Of a stretch of 47,837 nt of DNA, positions 41,187-47,837 are shown piece after piece. The number at the start of each line of letters is the position of its first letter. Position 1 is the stretch's first letter. Source of the stretch: CBIFWW01 sp966186435 (GTDB lineage Bacteria; Pseudomonadota; Gammaproteobacteria; Enterobacterales; Enterobacteriaceae); NCBI GenBank assembly GCA_966186435.1, contig CBIFWW010000010.1:1-47837 (forward strand), given 5' to 3'. The position numbers were made by a program, and so were the translations under genes. The notes beneath the pieces are model-generated. The model had not been told where the DNA came from. It did not search any database and worked only from the letters and a program-made list of their open reading frames with translations.

Positions 41187-42116
41187 TTAGTTGGCCAGAT
41201 AGAGATGCAGGCGCGGGATCATCAGCGTTAAGGGTTCCGCCTTCGGGCGGAACCGGTGCTTAATATTGTCGGCATCGTAATTCAGCAATTCCCCGAGATC
41301 GGGCACTGCCGCCCCCCGGTCGCGCTGGCACAACACAATCAGCGGCGTCGGGCAGGCATACTGCACCTGGCGCTGTTGTTCCGGGTACCACACTCGGGCC
41401 AGCGGTTGCACTTTAACGGGCCGTTTAATCTTGAGCCGTGCCTGCTGCGGCAGGGCGGCAATATCGTTGTATTCACGGGTCACCCTGGCATGCCACTCTT
41501 CTTTGCTTAACCCACCAATGGCCCGGGGCGATTTCAGGCCCGGCTCCAGCATGGCTAATACCTCATCGCGGGTGAGATTTTTAATGATGTTTTTATTGGC
41601 CCAGCCAAAACGGATGGTGGCCGGGTTGGTCAGGGCTATCAGATGACGATAGGCGCTCAGGGTCATCAGCCCCGCTAAATGCTGGTGGACCCATTCAAAA
41701 CGGGCCGCCGTCGGCAGGCCGGACTCGACAGTCACAATCTGCTCAAACTCCCCTTTAAGGCGGTTAACCGTGGACAACAGTTCGCTGATATGGGCAGTGC
41801 TGGCGTCATCAGTTTCAAAGCACAGGGCGCCGGGCAAACGCACCGCCGCCTTACTACTGCGTTTTTCGGACTGCTGTTGAATAAACAGATGGCTGAAGTG
41901 ATCCAGTGCCAGCGCCAGGGCTTCCTGGCCGAGGATTTGGCGCACCTCGATGCTGGCAACGCTGTCGTGCTCTTTGCCTTTTTCGACATCGGGCAGTGGG
42001 AAGACCCGTGCCACTAGCAGCGGGGTATTTGCCAGAGTCTGTCGCAGGGCCAGCAGGGCGTGCTCCAGGGTGCGGAAGGTGTCGGTCAGTCGCAGGATCA
42101 AATCATATTGGGCCAT
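41187..42116 (-). CDS. tus: Tus, replication terminus-binding protein
   Basis: Binds Ter sites as a monomer and stops replication forks arriving from one side by blocking DnaB. The 309-residue product keeps the family core: LFIQQQSEKRSSKAAVRLPG, TVESGLPTAARFEWVHQHL, the DNA-contacting FGWANKNIIKNLTRDEVL, KLKIKRPVKVQ-type segment (here RLKIKRPVKVQ) and the C-terminal PDLGELLNYDADN...IPRLHLY. Its ribosome site (GAGG) overlaps the end of a Ter site, so Tus should repress its own synthesis. It confirms that the window is in the terminus region. Confidence 0.96.
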   Translation of the reverse strand: MAQYDLILRLTDTFRTLEHALLALRQTLANTPLLVARVFPLPDVEKGKEHDSVASIEVRQILGQEALALALDHFSHLFIQQQSEKRSSKAAVRLPGALCFETDDASTAHISELLSTVNRLKGEFEQIVTVESGLPTAARFEWVHQHLAGLMTLSAYRHLIALTNPATIRFGWANKNIIKNLTRDEVLAMLEPGLKSPRAIGGLSKEEWHARVTREYNDIAALPQQARLKIKRPVKVQPLARVWYPEQQRQVQYACPTPLIVLCQRDRGAAVPDLGELLNYDADNIKHRFRPKAEPLTLMIPRLHLYLAN

Positions 42117-42124
42117 AAGTTACC

Positions 42125-42147
42125 TCATTAGTTACAACATACTTATT
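42125..42147 (-). promoter_or_regulatory. TerB-like replication fork arrest site
   Basis: On the minus strand AATAAGTATGTTGTAACTAA matches the E. coli TerB core base for base, with 21 of 23 bases overall. The G-C pair at position 6 (AGTATG) lies on the high-coordinate side, so forks moving toward lower coordinates (the direction of tus transcription) should be stopped. It overlaps the tus ribosome site by two bases. Confidence 0.93.
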
Positions 42148-42236
42148 ATTGGGCAAATAGGTGCCTGGGTCAAGTCGGGTGCAGAAGAGACGCTTAGCAA
42201 GGGTGAATTGACACAAACGATAAATGGAATGGGCAG

Positions 42237-42256
42237 CTTGCCGGGTTCCCGGCAAG
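42237..42256 (-). terminator. Hairpin after rstB
   Basis: CTTGCCGGG / CCCGGCAAG, nearly continuous stem, directly before the rstB stop position on the minus-strand path toward tus. No T run follows, so only terminator-like. Confidence 0.4.
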
Positions 42257-42258
42257 GT

Positions 42259-43578
42259 TTATACCGGGCGGGCGGTGTCTGGCAGGGCGGGTAAATTACC
42301 GCAGCTAAGGGGTGGCCAGCTAAAACGGAAGCTGGCACCACCGGCTTCGCTGGCTGCCACCTGCACTTTGCCGCCCAGAGCGGTAGCAATGGAATGGACA
42401 ATTGCCAGGCCCAGGCCGCAGCCCCCGGTGGCGCGATCGCGGCTCGGGTCCAGCCGCACAAAGGGTTCGAACACTCGCAGGCTTTCCTCTTCCGGGATGC
42501 CGGGGCCATCATCATCCACCTGCAACAGGTTGATGCCGCTATTCTGGCTCAAACTGACGGTGATGTTTTGCTGGCTGTAGCGCAGGGCGTTGTTAATCAA
42601 ATTATCCACTACCCGCTCCATCAGGCGCATATCCACATCGCCATAGTCAGCCTGAGTCACTGGTGCCAGGGCCACCGTACGCTGAGGATTAACCAACTGG
42701 GCATCTTCAATATAGGTCTCCAGCCAGTGGGCTAAATCGACCGGAGTAAGGTGTACTTCGGTTTGTGGTCGGTCGAGTCTGGCGTAGGTGAGCAGCTCCT
42801 GGATTAGGGATTCCAGTTGGCCGATATCGCGGTTAAGGGCCTGGGATTCATCTTCGCCAAGGTTATCACTCATCGCCAGCCGGTAGCGCAGGCGCACCAG
42901 CGGGGTGCGTAGCTCATGGGCGATACCGTCAATCAACTGCTTTTTACTGGCAATCAGGGCGTTGATATTATCGGCCATCTGGTTAAAAGCCACGCCAAAG
43001 CGTTCAAAGCTGGAAGCGCTATCAAAATGGATGCGTTCATCGAGATGGCCTTTACCGAAGCGCTGGGCCGCGGCTTCGATTTTGAGCATGTCCTGCCAGT
43101 GTGGCCGTAGCCAGATAAACACCGGCACCGCCAAGGAGAAAGCGATAAAAACGATGATCGCCATATCCAGCAGCCGCATTTGGTGCAGATAGAACAAATA
43201 GGGCACCGGGCCTACGGCCAGCACATAGTGGCTACGGGGGATACGCTGGATAAAGGTGTACTCTTCATCCAAGGCAACGATTTCCCCTTCCCGCAGGTGC
43301 TGCATGGTGGGAGCATCGAGTTTAAACTTGTTTAATGGCTCGATATTGAGTTCAAAGGAGAGGTTCAAATCCAGGTCGCGTATGGTTTTGTTCCAGTCCC
43401 GGGGCGGGATTTCCCGCAGCTCGCTACGCATCAGGTAGAGCGAGCTTTTCATTAGATCATCCAGCGACTGGCGGCCCGTCCGCTCGGCGGTGAATTTATA
43501 AACCAGGCCAACCAGCATGGTCATCACCAGGAAGCAGACAAACAGCAACAGATAGAACTGGATGAAGAGCTTTTTCAT
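42259..43578 (-). CDS. rstB: RstB, sensor histidine kinase
   Basis: Inner-membrane sensor of the RstBA two-component system, part of the PhoPQ network and linked to acid and low-Mg response. The 439-residue product has two membrane helices (about 7-26 and 137-156) around a periplasmic sensor domain, a HAMP region, the phosphorylated H221 in GIAHELRTPLVRLR, and a HATPase domain (N box NLINNALRYS, G box DDDGPGIPEE, GGCGLGLAIV). Its ATG overlaps the rstA stop (ATGA). Confidence 0.95.
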   Translation of the reverse strand: MKKLFIQFYLLLFVCFLVMTMLVGLVYKFTAERTGRQSLDDLMKSSLYLMRSELREIPPRDWNKTIRDLDLNLSFELNIEPLNKFKLDAPTMQHLREGEIVALDEEYTFIQRIPRSHYVLAVGPVPYLFYLHQMRLLDMAIIVFIAFSLAVPVFIWLRPHWQDMLKIEAAAQRFGKGHLDERIHFDSASSFERFGVAFNQMADNINALIASKKQLIDGIAHELRTPLVRLRYRLAMSDNLGEDESQALNRDIGQLESLIQELLTYARLDRPQTEVHLTPVDLAHWLETYIEDAQLVNPQRTVALAPVTQADYGDVDMRLMERVVDNLINNALRYSQQNITVSLSQNSGINLLQVDDDGPGIPEEESLRVFEPFVRLDPSRDRATGGCGLGLAIVHSIATALGGKVQVAASEAGGASFRFSWPPLSCGNLPALPDTARPV

Positions 43579-44300
43579 GACAAATGGCTTTCCCAGGCGT
43601 GTGGGGCGAACAGGTAGCCTTTGTTACGCACGGTTTTAATGCGGTATGGCTCGGTGGCGTTGTCTTTGAGTTTTTTACGTAACCGGGAAATCGCCACGTC
43701 CACGCTACGGTCCATGCCATCATAGGTAACGCCGCGCAGATTCTTCAGCAGTGCGTCACGATCCATAATCTGCCCCGCGTGGGTGGCCAATTCCCATAGC
43801 AAATCGAAATCTGCCGTAGACAGCACCACCTCTTCGTCTTCCAGTAAAGCCTGGCGGTTAAGGGGGTCAATGGTCAAGGTCCCAAAGCGGATAGCTTTAT
43901 GGGGGGTAAGGGCCGGGGCCTCAGTCTGGGACTGGTTGGCTATCCGTTGGCGTAGGTGCAAGCGCAAGCGGGCCAGCAGCACCGCCGGGGGCGTGGTTTT
44001 CAGGATATAGTCATTGGCCCCCATCTCCAGAGAGAGGATATGGTTCATGTCGCTGTCGAGGGAGGTCAGCAGCACTATGGGGCCTTCCCATTGGGGCCGA
44101 AGATCGCGGCACAGGGTCATGCCGTCTTTGCCGGGTAGCATGATATCCAGCAGAACCAGATCGGGGTTCACTTCCAGGATGACCGCCTCGGCGCGGTCGC
44201 CCCGGGTTTCAACAATCACATCTATGTCGTGTTTGCCAAGATAAGCGGCAATCAGGGACCCCACTTCGGGATCATCTTCTACGAATACGATCTTATTCAT
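43575..44300 (-). CDS. rstA: RstA, OmpR-family response regulator
   Basis: DNA-binding regulator phosphorylated by RstB. The 241-residue protein has a receiver domain with phospho-acceptor D52 (LVLLDIMLPGKDG), acidic pair E8/D9-D10, T79-region LTS and K102-region LKTTPP, then an OmpR-type winged helix (SVDVAISRLRKKL, IKTVRNKGYLF). ATG 44300 gives the E. coli N terminus; an in-frame GTG three codons earlier has no ribosome site. E. coli has ydgC between folM and rstA; it is absent here, leaving 56 bases for the promoter. Confidence 0.95.
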   Translation of the reverse strand: MNKIVFVEDDPEVGSLIAAYLGKHDIDVIVETRGDRAEAVILEVNPDLVLLDIMLPGKDGMTLCRDLRPQWEGPIVLLTSLDSDMNHILSLEMGANDYILKTTPPAVLLARLRLHLRQRIANQSQTEAPALTPHKAIRFGTLTIDPLNRQALLEDEEVVLSTADFDLLWELATHAGQIMDRDALLKNLRGVTYDGMDRSVDVAISRLRKKLKDNATEPYRIKTVRNKGYLFAPHAWESHLS

Positions 44301-44356
44301 TGTGGCCACGCGTCATGAAAAAAAACCAACATACACGCATCTTTTTAAAATCGCTA

Positions 44357-45085
44357 TCAGCGCAGGTGCCGTCCACCGTCTACGTTGAACGTGCGTCCAG
44401 TAACAAAGCGGCTGGAAAGCAGATAATCCACCAGTGCCACTATTTCCTCCGGCCCGGGGGCCAGTTTCATTAGGGATTTATCCAGCGCCCGGCGGCGATA
44501 TTCGTAGTCGTCCTCGGGGTTGAACATAATCATTGAAGGGGCAATGGCGTTAACTTTTACCGCCGGGGCTAACTTGCGGGCAAAGGAGAGGGTGAGATTT
44601 TCCAGCGCCGCTTTACTGGCGGCATAAGCAATATGGTTTTCGCTACCTTTGTCCGTTACAAAATCCGTGAGGTGGATAATATCCGCTCCGGCTTGCCCCT
44701 GGTTCTGAAGTAACGGGGCCAGGGCCAGGTTGAGCAAATAGGGGGTATTGACGTGGATTTGCAACATAGCGTGCAGGGTATCCGCCGCTGGGGTATCCGG
44801 GGTTTCCGGCTGCCAGCTGCTGGCATTGTGGATCAAAGCCCGTAATCGTGGCGCCCGGGCTATCACATCCTGAGCAAAGCTATTGATACCGTCATCGGTG
44901 CTGAAATCTGCCGCCAGGCAGATGGCCCCTAAACTTTCTAGTTGCTCCACCGCCGGGTAACGGGTGCGGTAACTGACCATCACCGGCTGACGCCGGGCCA
45001 GAAAATGCCTGGCTAACGCCAACCCGATACGTTGGGCTGCACCGGTGATAACAATAGGTGCCAGGCTGGCGTCAGCGTGGGGCAT
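44357..45085 (-). CDS. folM: FolM, dihydromonapterin reductase
   Basis: Short-chain dehydrogenase that reduces dihydromonapterin to tetrahydromonapterin (also weakly dihydrofolate) with NADPH. The 242-residue protein has the nucleotide motif VITGAAQRIGLALARHF, the NNAG-type HNAS at about 86-89, and the active-site Y-x3-K in YAASKAALENL. It is downstream of ydgI on the same strand with a 12-base gap and was probably cotranscribed with it. Confidence 0.93.
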   Translation of the reverse strand: MPHADASLAPIVITGAAQRIGLALARHFLARRQPVMVSYRTRYPAVEQLESLGAICLAADFSTDDGINSFAQDVIARAPRLRALIHNASSWQPETPDTPAADTLHAMLQIHVNTPYLLNLALAPLLQNQGQAGADIIHLTDFVTDKGSENHIAYAASKAALENLTLSFARKLAPAVKVNAIAPSMIMFNPEDDYEYRRRALDKSLMKLAPGPEEIVALVDYLLSSRFVTGRTFNVDGGRHLR

Positions 45086-45097
45086 ATAAACCTCTGA

Positions 45098-46480
45098 TTA
45101 TTGGGTAAGCATCCAGGTGGCAGGCACTGCCGCCACTAACAACAACCCAATGATAGCTTTTTCTGCCCGGTTAAGTGCTTCATCCATTTGATGGTTGTGA
45201 CGGGCATAAAGGAATACCAGTAGCCCAGGGGCATACAGCACCACCGAAAGCAGCAGGTGGGTGATACCGGAAGCATACAGCAGCCACAGGCCATATACCG
45301 TAGCACCAATGCCGACCGCTTTATGTAGCGGGGTTTTGGCGGCTTTGATCAGGAAGGCACCCACCAGCAGATACGGCACCAGGATCATTTCCGAGGCAAT
45401 GGTCAGCAGGGTGTTGTAATCAGAGCCGGTGGCCCAGATCAGCACCAGGCAAATTTGTACGCTGAAGTTGGTCAGCCACAGGGAGGCAGCAGGGGCATTG
45501 TTTTGATTCTGGCGGCTGAAAATACGCGGGAACGCGCGGTAGGTTGCGGCCAGGAACGGCACTTCTGCAGCCATTATGGTCCAGCTCAGGTAAGCGCCGC
45601 ATACCGAGATAATCAACCCGGCGGCGATAATCACTTCACCCCAAGGGCCGATCATTTCTACCATCAGGGCCGCCATCGACGGGTTACGCATCCCGGCCAG
45701 CTCGTGGCGCGGCACTACACCTAAGGAGAGCAGGGTGACAAACAGATAGACCATCAGGGCTGCCACAACAGCTAATAAGGTGGCGCGGCCCACGTCTTTT
45801 TTATTACGGGCGCGGGCAGAAACCACCACTGCACCCTCAACACCAATAAATACCCACAGGGTGATCAACATGGTGTTTTTAACCTGCTCCCATACTGGCA
45901 CACCCAGCTTTAGGCCGGTAAAGTCGATTTCGAAGGTGGAGAATTTAAACGCCATCAGCGCCAGCACGATAAATAAACCCAGTGGGATCATTTTCGCCAT
46001 TGTCGCCACCAGGTTAATACCAGCGGCGGTCTGCACCCCGCGCAACACCAGGAAATGCACCACCCACAGCAAAACCGATGCGCCGACCATGGCCTGCCAG
46101 GTGTTTCCATCGCCAAATAAGCGGAAGGCCGGGGAATCGGTAAAGAAGCTCAGGGCGGAAAACACAATCACCAGATAAGAGACGTTGGCGATCACCGCAC
46201 ATAGCCAATAATCCCAGGCAGAGCAGAAGCCAATCAGTTCACCAAAGCCTTCGCGGGCGTAGGTAAAAATGCCGCCATCCAGATCTGGGCGGATGCGGGT
46301 CAACAGCAGCATCGCCAGCGCCAAAAACAAGATCCCCACACCGGTAATGGCCCAGCCAATCAGCAGTGCGGCTGGGCTTGCCACCGCCGCCATGTTTTGC
46401 GGCAAACTGAATACTCCGGCACCCAGCATAGAGCTGAGCACCAGTGCGGTAAGTGCGGCCAGACCTAGTTTTTTTTCCAT
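45098..46480 (-). CDS. ydgI: YdgI, basic amino acid/ornithine antiporter (ArcD-like)
   Basis: A 460-residue inner-membrane transporter of the APC superfamily, basic amino acid/polyamine antiporter group, with about 12 to 13 helices. The N-terminal MLGAGVFSLPQNMA matches the unwound first-helix motif of the group; GVEGAVVVSARARNKKDVG is the other signature. It resembles arginine:ornithine antiporters, but no arginine deiminase genes are nearby, so the substrate is open. It lies upstream of folM, as in E. coli. Confidence 0.9.
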   Translation of the reverse strand: MEKKLGLAALTALVLSSMLGAGVFSLPQNMAAVASPAALLIGWAITGVGILFLALAMLLLTRIRPDLDGGIFTYAREGFGELIGFCSAWDYWLCAVIANVSYLVIVFSALSFFTDSPAFRLFGDGNTWQAMVGASVLLWVVHFLVLRGVQTAAGINLVATMAKMIPLGLFIVLALMAFKFSTFEIDFTGLKLGVPVWEQVKNTMLITLWVFIGVEGAVVVSARARNKKDVGRATLLAVVAALMVYLFVTLLSLGVVPRHELAGMRNPSMAALMVEMIGPWGEVIIAAGLIISVCGAYLSWTIMAAEVPFLAATYRAFPRIFSRQNQNNAPAASLWLTNFSVQICLVLIWATGSDYNTLLTIASEMILVPYLLVGAFLIKAAKTPLHKAVGIGATVYGLWLLYASGITHLLLSVVLYAPGLLVFLYARHNHQMDEALNRAEKAIIGLLLVAAVPATWMLTQ

Positions 46481-46615
46481 AGTTTTACTCTATAAGATAT
46501 CGGCAGTGCGGAATAATTATTACGTGTTGTCGCATAAAAATGGTGTTTATTAATGGCGCGCGATTTTACGGAGTGGCTAACAGGGTTGCAATAAGTTTGG
46601 CCGGAAAAGGGAGAT

Positions 46616-46637
46616 AAAAAGGCAGCCTTGGGCTGCC
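46616..46637 (-). terminator. ydgH terminator
   Basis: On the minus strand GGCAGCC-CAA-GGCTGCC followed by TTTTT, 20 bases after the ydgH stop. Confidence 0.9.
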
Positions 46638-46657
46638 CAGGTCATAACGGCTGGTGA

Positions 46658-47602
46658 TTATTTAAATAAATCGGCGCTAACAGTCAGGTTACCACCGCGT
46701 TCCTGCCACTGGCGGGTGATGTGATAATACTTGGCCCCTTTCTCTGCCGCGCGCTTGGCGACCTGGTAAGAGACATCGGTCATGCTGTTAAAGCGGCCAG
46801 TAAATTGAACGTTGTCAAAAGGCACCATCTGGGCGGCAGTGATTTTATTCACTTCTTCAATCTTGGTGCCGTCAGGCAGCGTGACGGTGTAACGGCCACC
46901 CTTAGTCGTTTGGGTTTCAAAGAACCGGCCCACGTCGGAGCTAGGTGTGCTGGAAGATGCTACTCCCGGGATTTCTACTTTAGCCGCAGCGGCACCGCCG
47001 GCAGCCAGGGCGGCGCGGCCCGCATCAGAATCAGCCGGAATAGCATCAGGGCTTTGCACCAAGCGTTTTTTGGCGTCTTTCTTGTACAGGAAAGCGGTAA
47101 TACGCTGGTTGCCACCGCTGTTGGCATCAACCTGACGTACGATAAAGAAGGAATCCGCGCCCTTCATTTTGGCGGCTTTGGTGATGGCATCGTTGACTTC
47201 CGGTTGGCTGCGGTAGAAGCCCTGCACAGTTACGGTGTCGTAAGGCTCAAGGGTATAAGCCTGATCTTTTGGAAGTTCCATCACGCCATTGATGACGCGA
47301 TTTTGCGGTTTTTCCGCTTTTGGCGCATCTTCATGATAGACGTCCGCCACCACGCGCCAGTTACCGCTATTGCCGGTATCGTTGGTATCCAGAACATAGA
47401 AAGAAGCGGCACCCATGCTGTCAGCCCGGCGAGACACAGCCTTAACAGCGTCACCAATGGCGTTAAAACGCCCGGTGATAGAGATGCGGTCATAAGGTTT
47501 TAACGAGGCAGCCTGCTCCGGCGTTAATTCTGTTGCCGCCTGTGCAGAGACGGCGGTAACCGCTAACAGGGCAGACACCAGAAGGGTGTACTTAAGCTTC
47601 AT
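46658..47602 (-). CDS. ydgH: YdgH, periplasmic protein with three DUF1471 (YhcN/BhsA) domains
   Basis: A 314-residue precursor with a signal peptide cleaved after AQA (about residue 22). The mature part contains three copies of the small DUF1471 fold, each opening with a PYD/PFD-type strand (PYDRISITGRFN, PYDTVTVQGFYR, PFDNVQFTGRFN), then a helix with the repeated A-x-x-K/R-A-x-x-K/M-G-A pattern, and a strand with YVL/FIV/YHI. Single-domain relatives (BhsA, McbA, YhcN) respond to stress and biofilm formation; the role of the three-domain protein is not settled. Confidence 0.93.
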   Translation of the reverse strand: MKLKYTLLVSALLAVTAVSAQAATELTPEQAASLKPYDRISITGRFNAIGDAVKAVSRRADSMGAASFYVLDTNDTGNSGNWRVVADVYHEDAPKAEKPQNRVINGVMELPKDQAYTLEPYDTVTVQGFYRSQPEVNDAITKAAKMKGADSFFIVRQVDANSGGNQRITAFLYKKDAKKRLVQSPDAIPADSDAGRAALAAGGAAAAKVEIPGVASSSTPSSDVGRFFETQTTKGGRYTVTLPDGTKIEEVNKITAAQMVPFDNVQFTGRFNSMTDVSYQVAKRAAEKGAKYYHITRQWQERGGNLTVSADLFK

Positions 47603-47837
47603 AACTATAATCCTTCACCTTGCGAAAAAATCGTGCTGTGTGGTTTGGTATGCAGTTAAACCATTTAGCCGCTGATTATGCATCGAAAATACGCCACTGT
47701 CTGCGCCAATTTTAACGCATTGCAGCCGGGGTAAGGCGGCGCAAGGGCAGAATAGCCCCTTTTAGCTAACAGGCAAGAAATGTATTTGCAGAATCGATAT
47801 AGCTAATTACTTTAACAGTTAACATAATGTTAAATAT
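47603..47837. other. Upstream region of ydgH to the window edge
   Basis: Should contain the ydgH promoter. A perfect inverted repeat TTAACAT-a-ATGTTAA lies at 47819-47833, at the edge. In E. coli the next gene is divergent pntA; no coding sequence is visible here. Confidence 0.5.

Noticed and set aside
46721..47503. A 260-codon frame antisense to ydgH
   Set aside because: Complement of the DUF1471 coding region; no own signals.

Overview
The window is a chromosomal segment of a member of the Enterobacterales, probably close to the Enterobacteriaceae. Almost every protein is a near full-length match to a known Escherichia coli/Salmonella family, and the order follows the E. coli terminus region from rnt (left) to ydgH (right). 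A tus gene with a Ter site in its own promoter places the segment near the replication terminus. The species cannot be named from the sequence alone.

Layout, left to right. (1) 1-5271: rnt, gloA, nemA and nemR (electrophile and methylglyoxal defence), a stand-alone lipid A phosphoethanolamine transferase (eptA type), and ydhL. (2) 5326-10540: aldo-keto reductase ydhF, periplasmic Cu,Zn superoxide dismutase sodC, the three-part efflux set ydhI-ydhJ-ydhK, and slyA divergent from it with a perfect SlyA box on its promoter. (3) 10559-16690: a membrane diguanylate cyclase lying between slyA and slyB, then slyB, anmK, mliC, pdxH and tyrS. (4) 16755-26280: gstA, dtpA, and the complete Rnf/Rsx electron-transfer operon rnfABCDGE-nth with ydgK upstream. 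(5) 26409-34886: a GH1 phospho-beta-glycosidase with a paired LacI-family operator, ydgJ, an IS200/IS605 transposase relic, add, a nonsense-interrupted ParD-like antitoxin gene, and the malY-malX/malI regulon with two MalI operators. (6) 34914-47602: ydgA, manA, fumA, fumC, tus with its Ter site, rstAB, folM, a basic amino acid antiporter (ydgI) and ydgH.

Compared with E. coli K-12 as I remember it, the segment lacks pdxY (between tyrS and gstA), blr and cnu (between ydgJ and ydgK), ydgC (between folM and rstA) and the uid/hdhA block (between malI and ydgA). It gains the diguanylate cyclase, the GH1 gene, eptA beside nemR, the transposase relic and the ParD-like relic. These joints are the accessory part of the window.

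I do not see a wholly new multi-gene system. The most useful new observations are regulatory: a probable second NemR site and terminator between nemR and nemA, AscG-like twin operators in front of the GH1 gene, a BasR/PmrA-like box before eptA, and two decayed mobile or toxin-antitoxin elements flanking add. Several starts were moved inward from the longest reading frame because of ribosome-binding-site position or family length.
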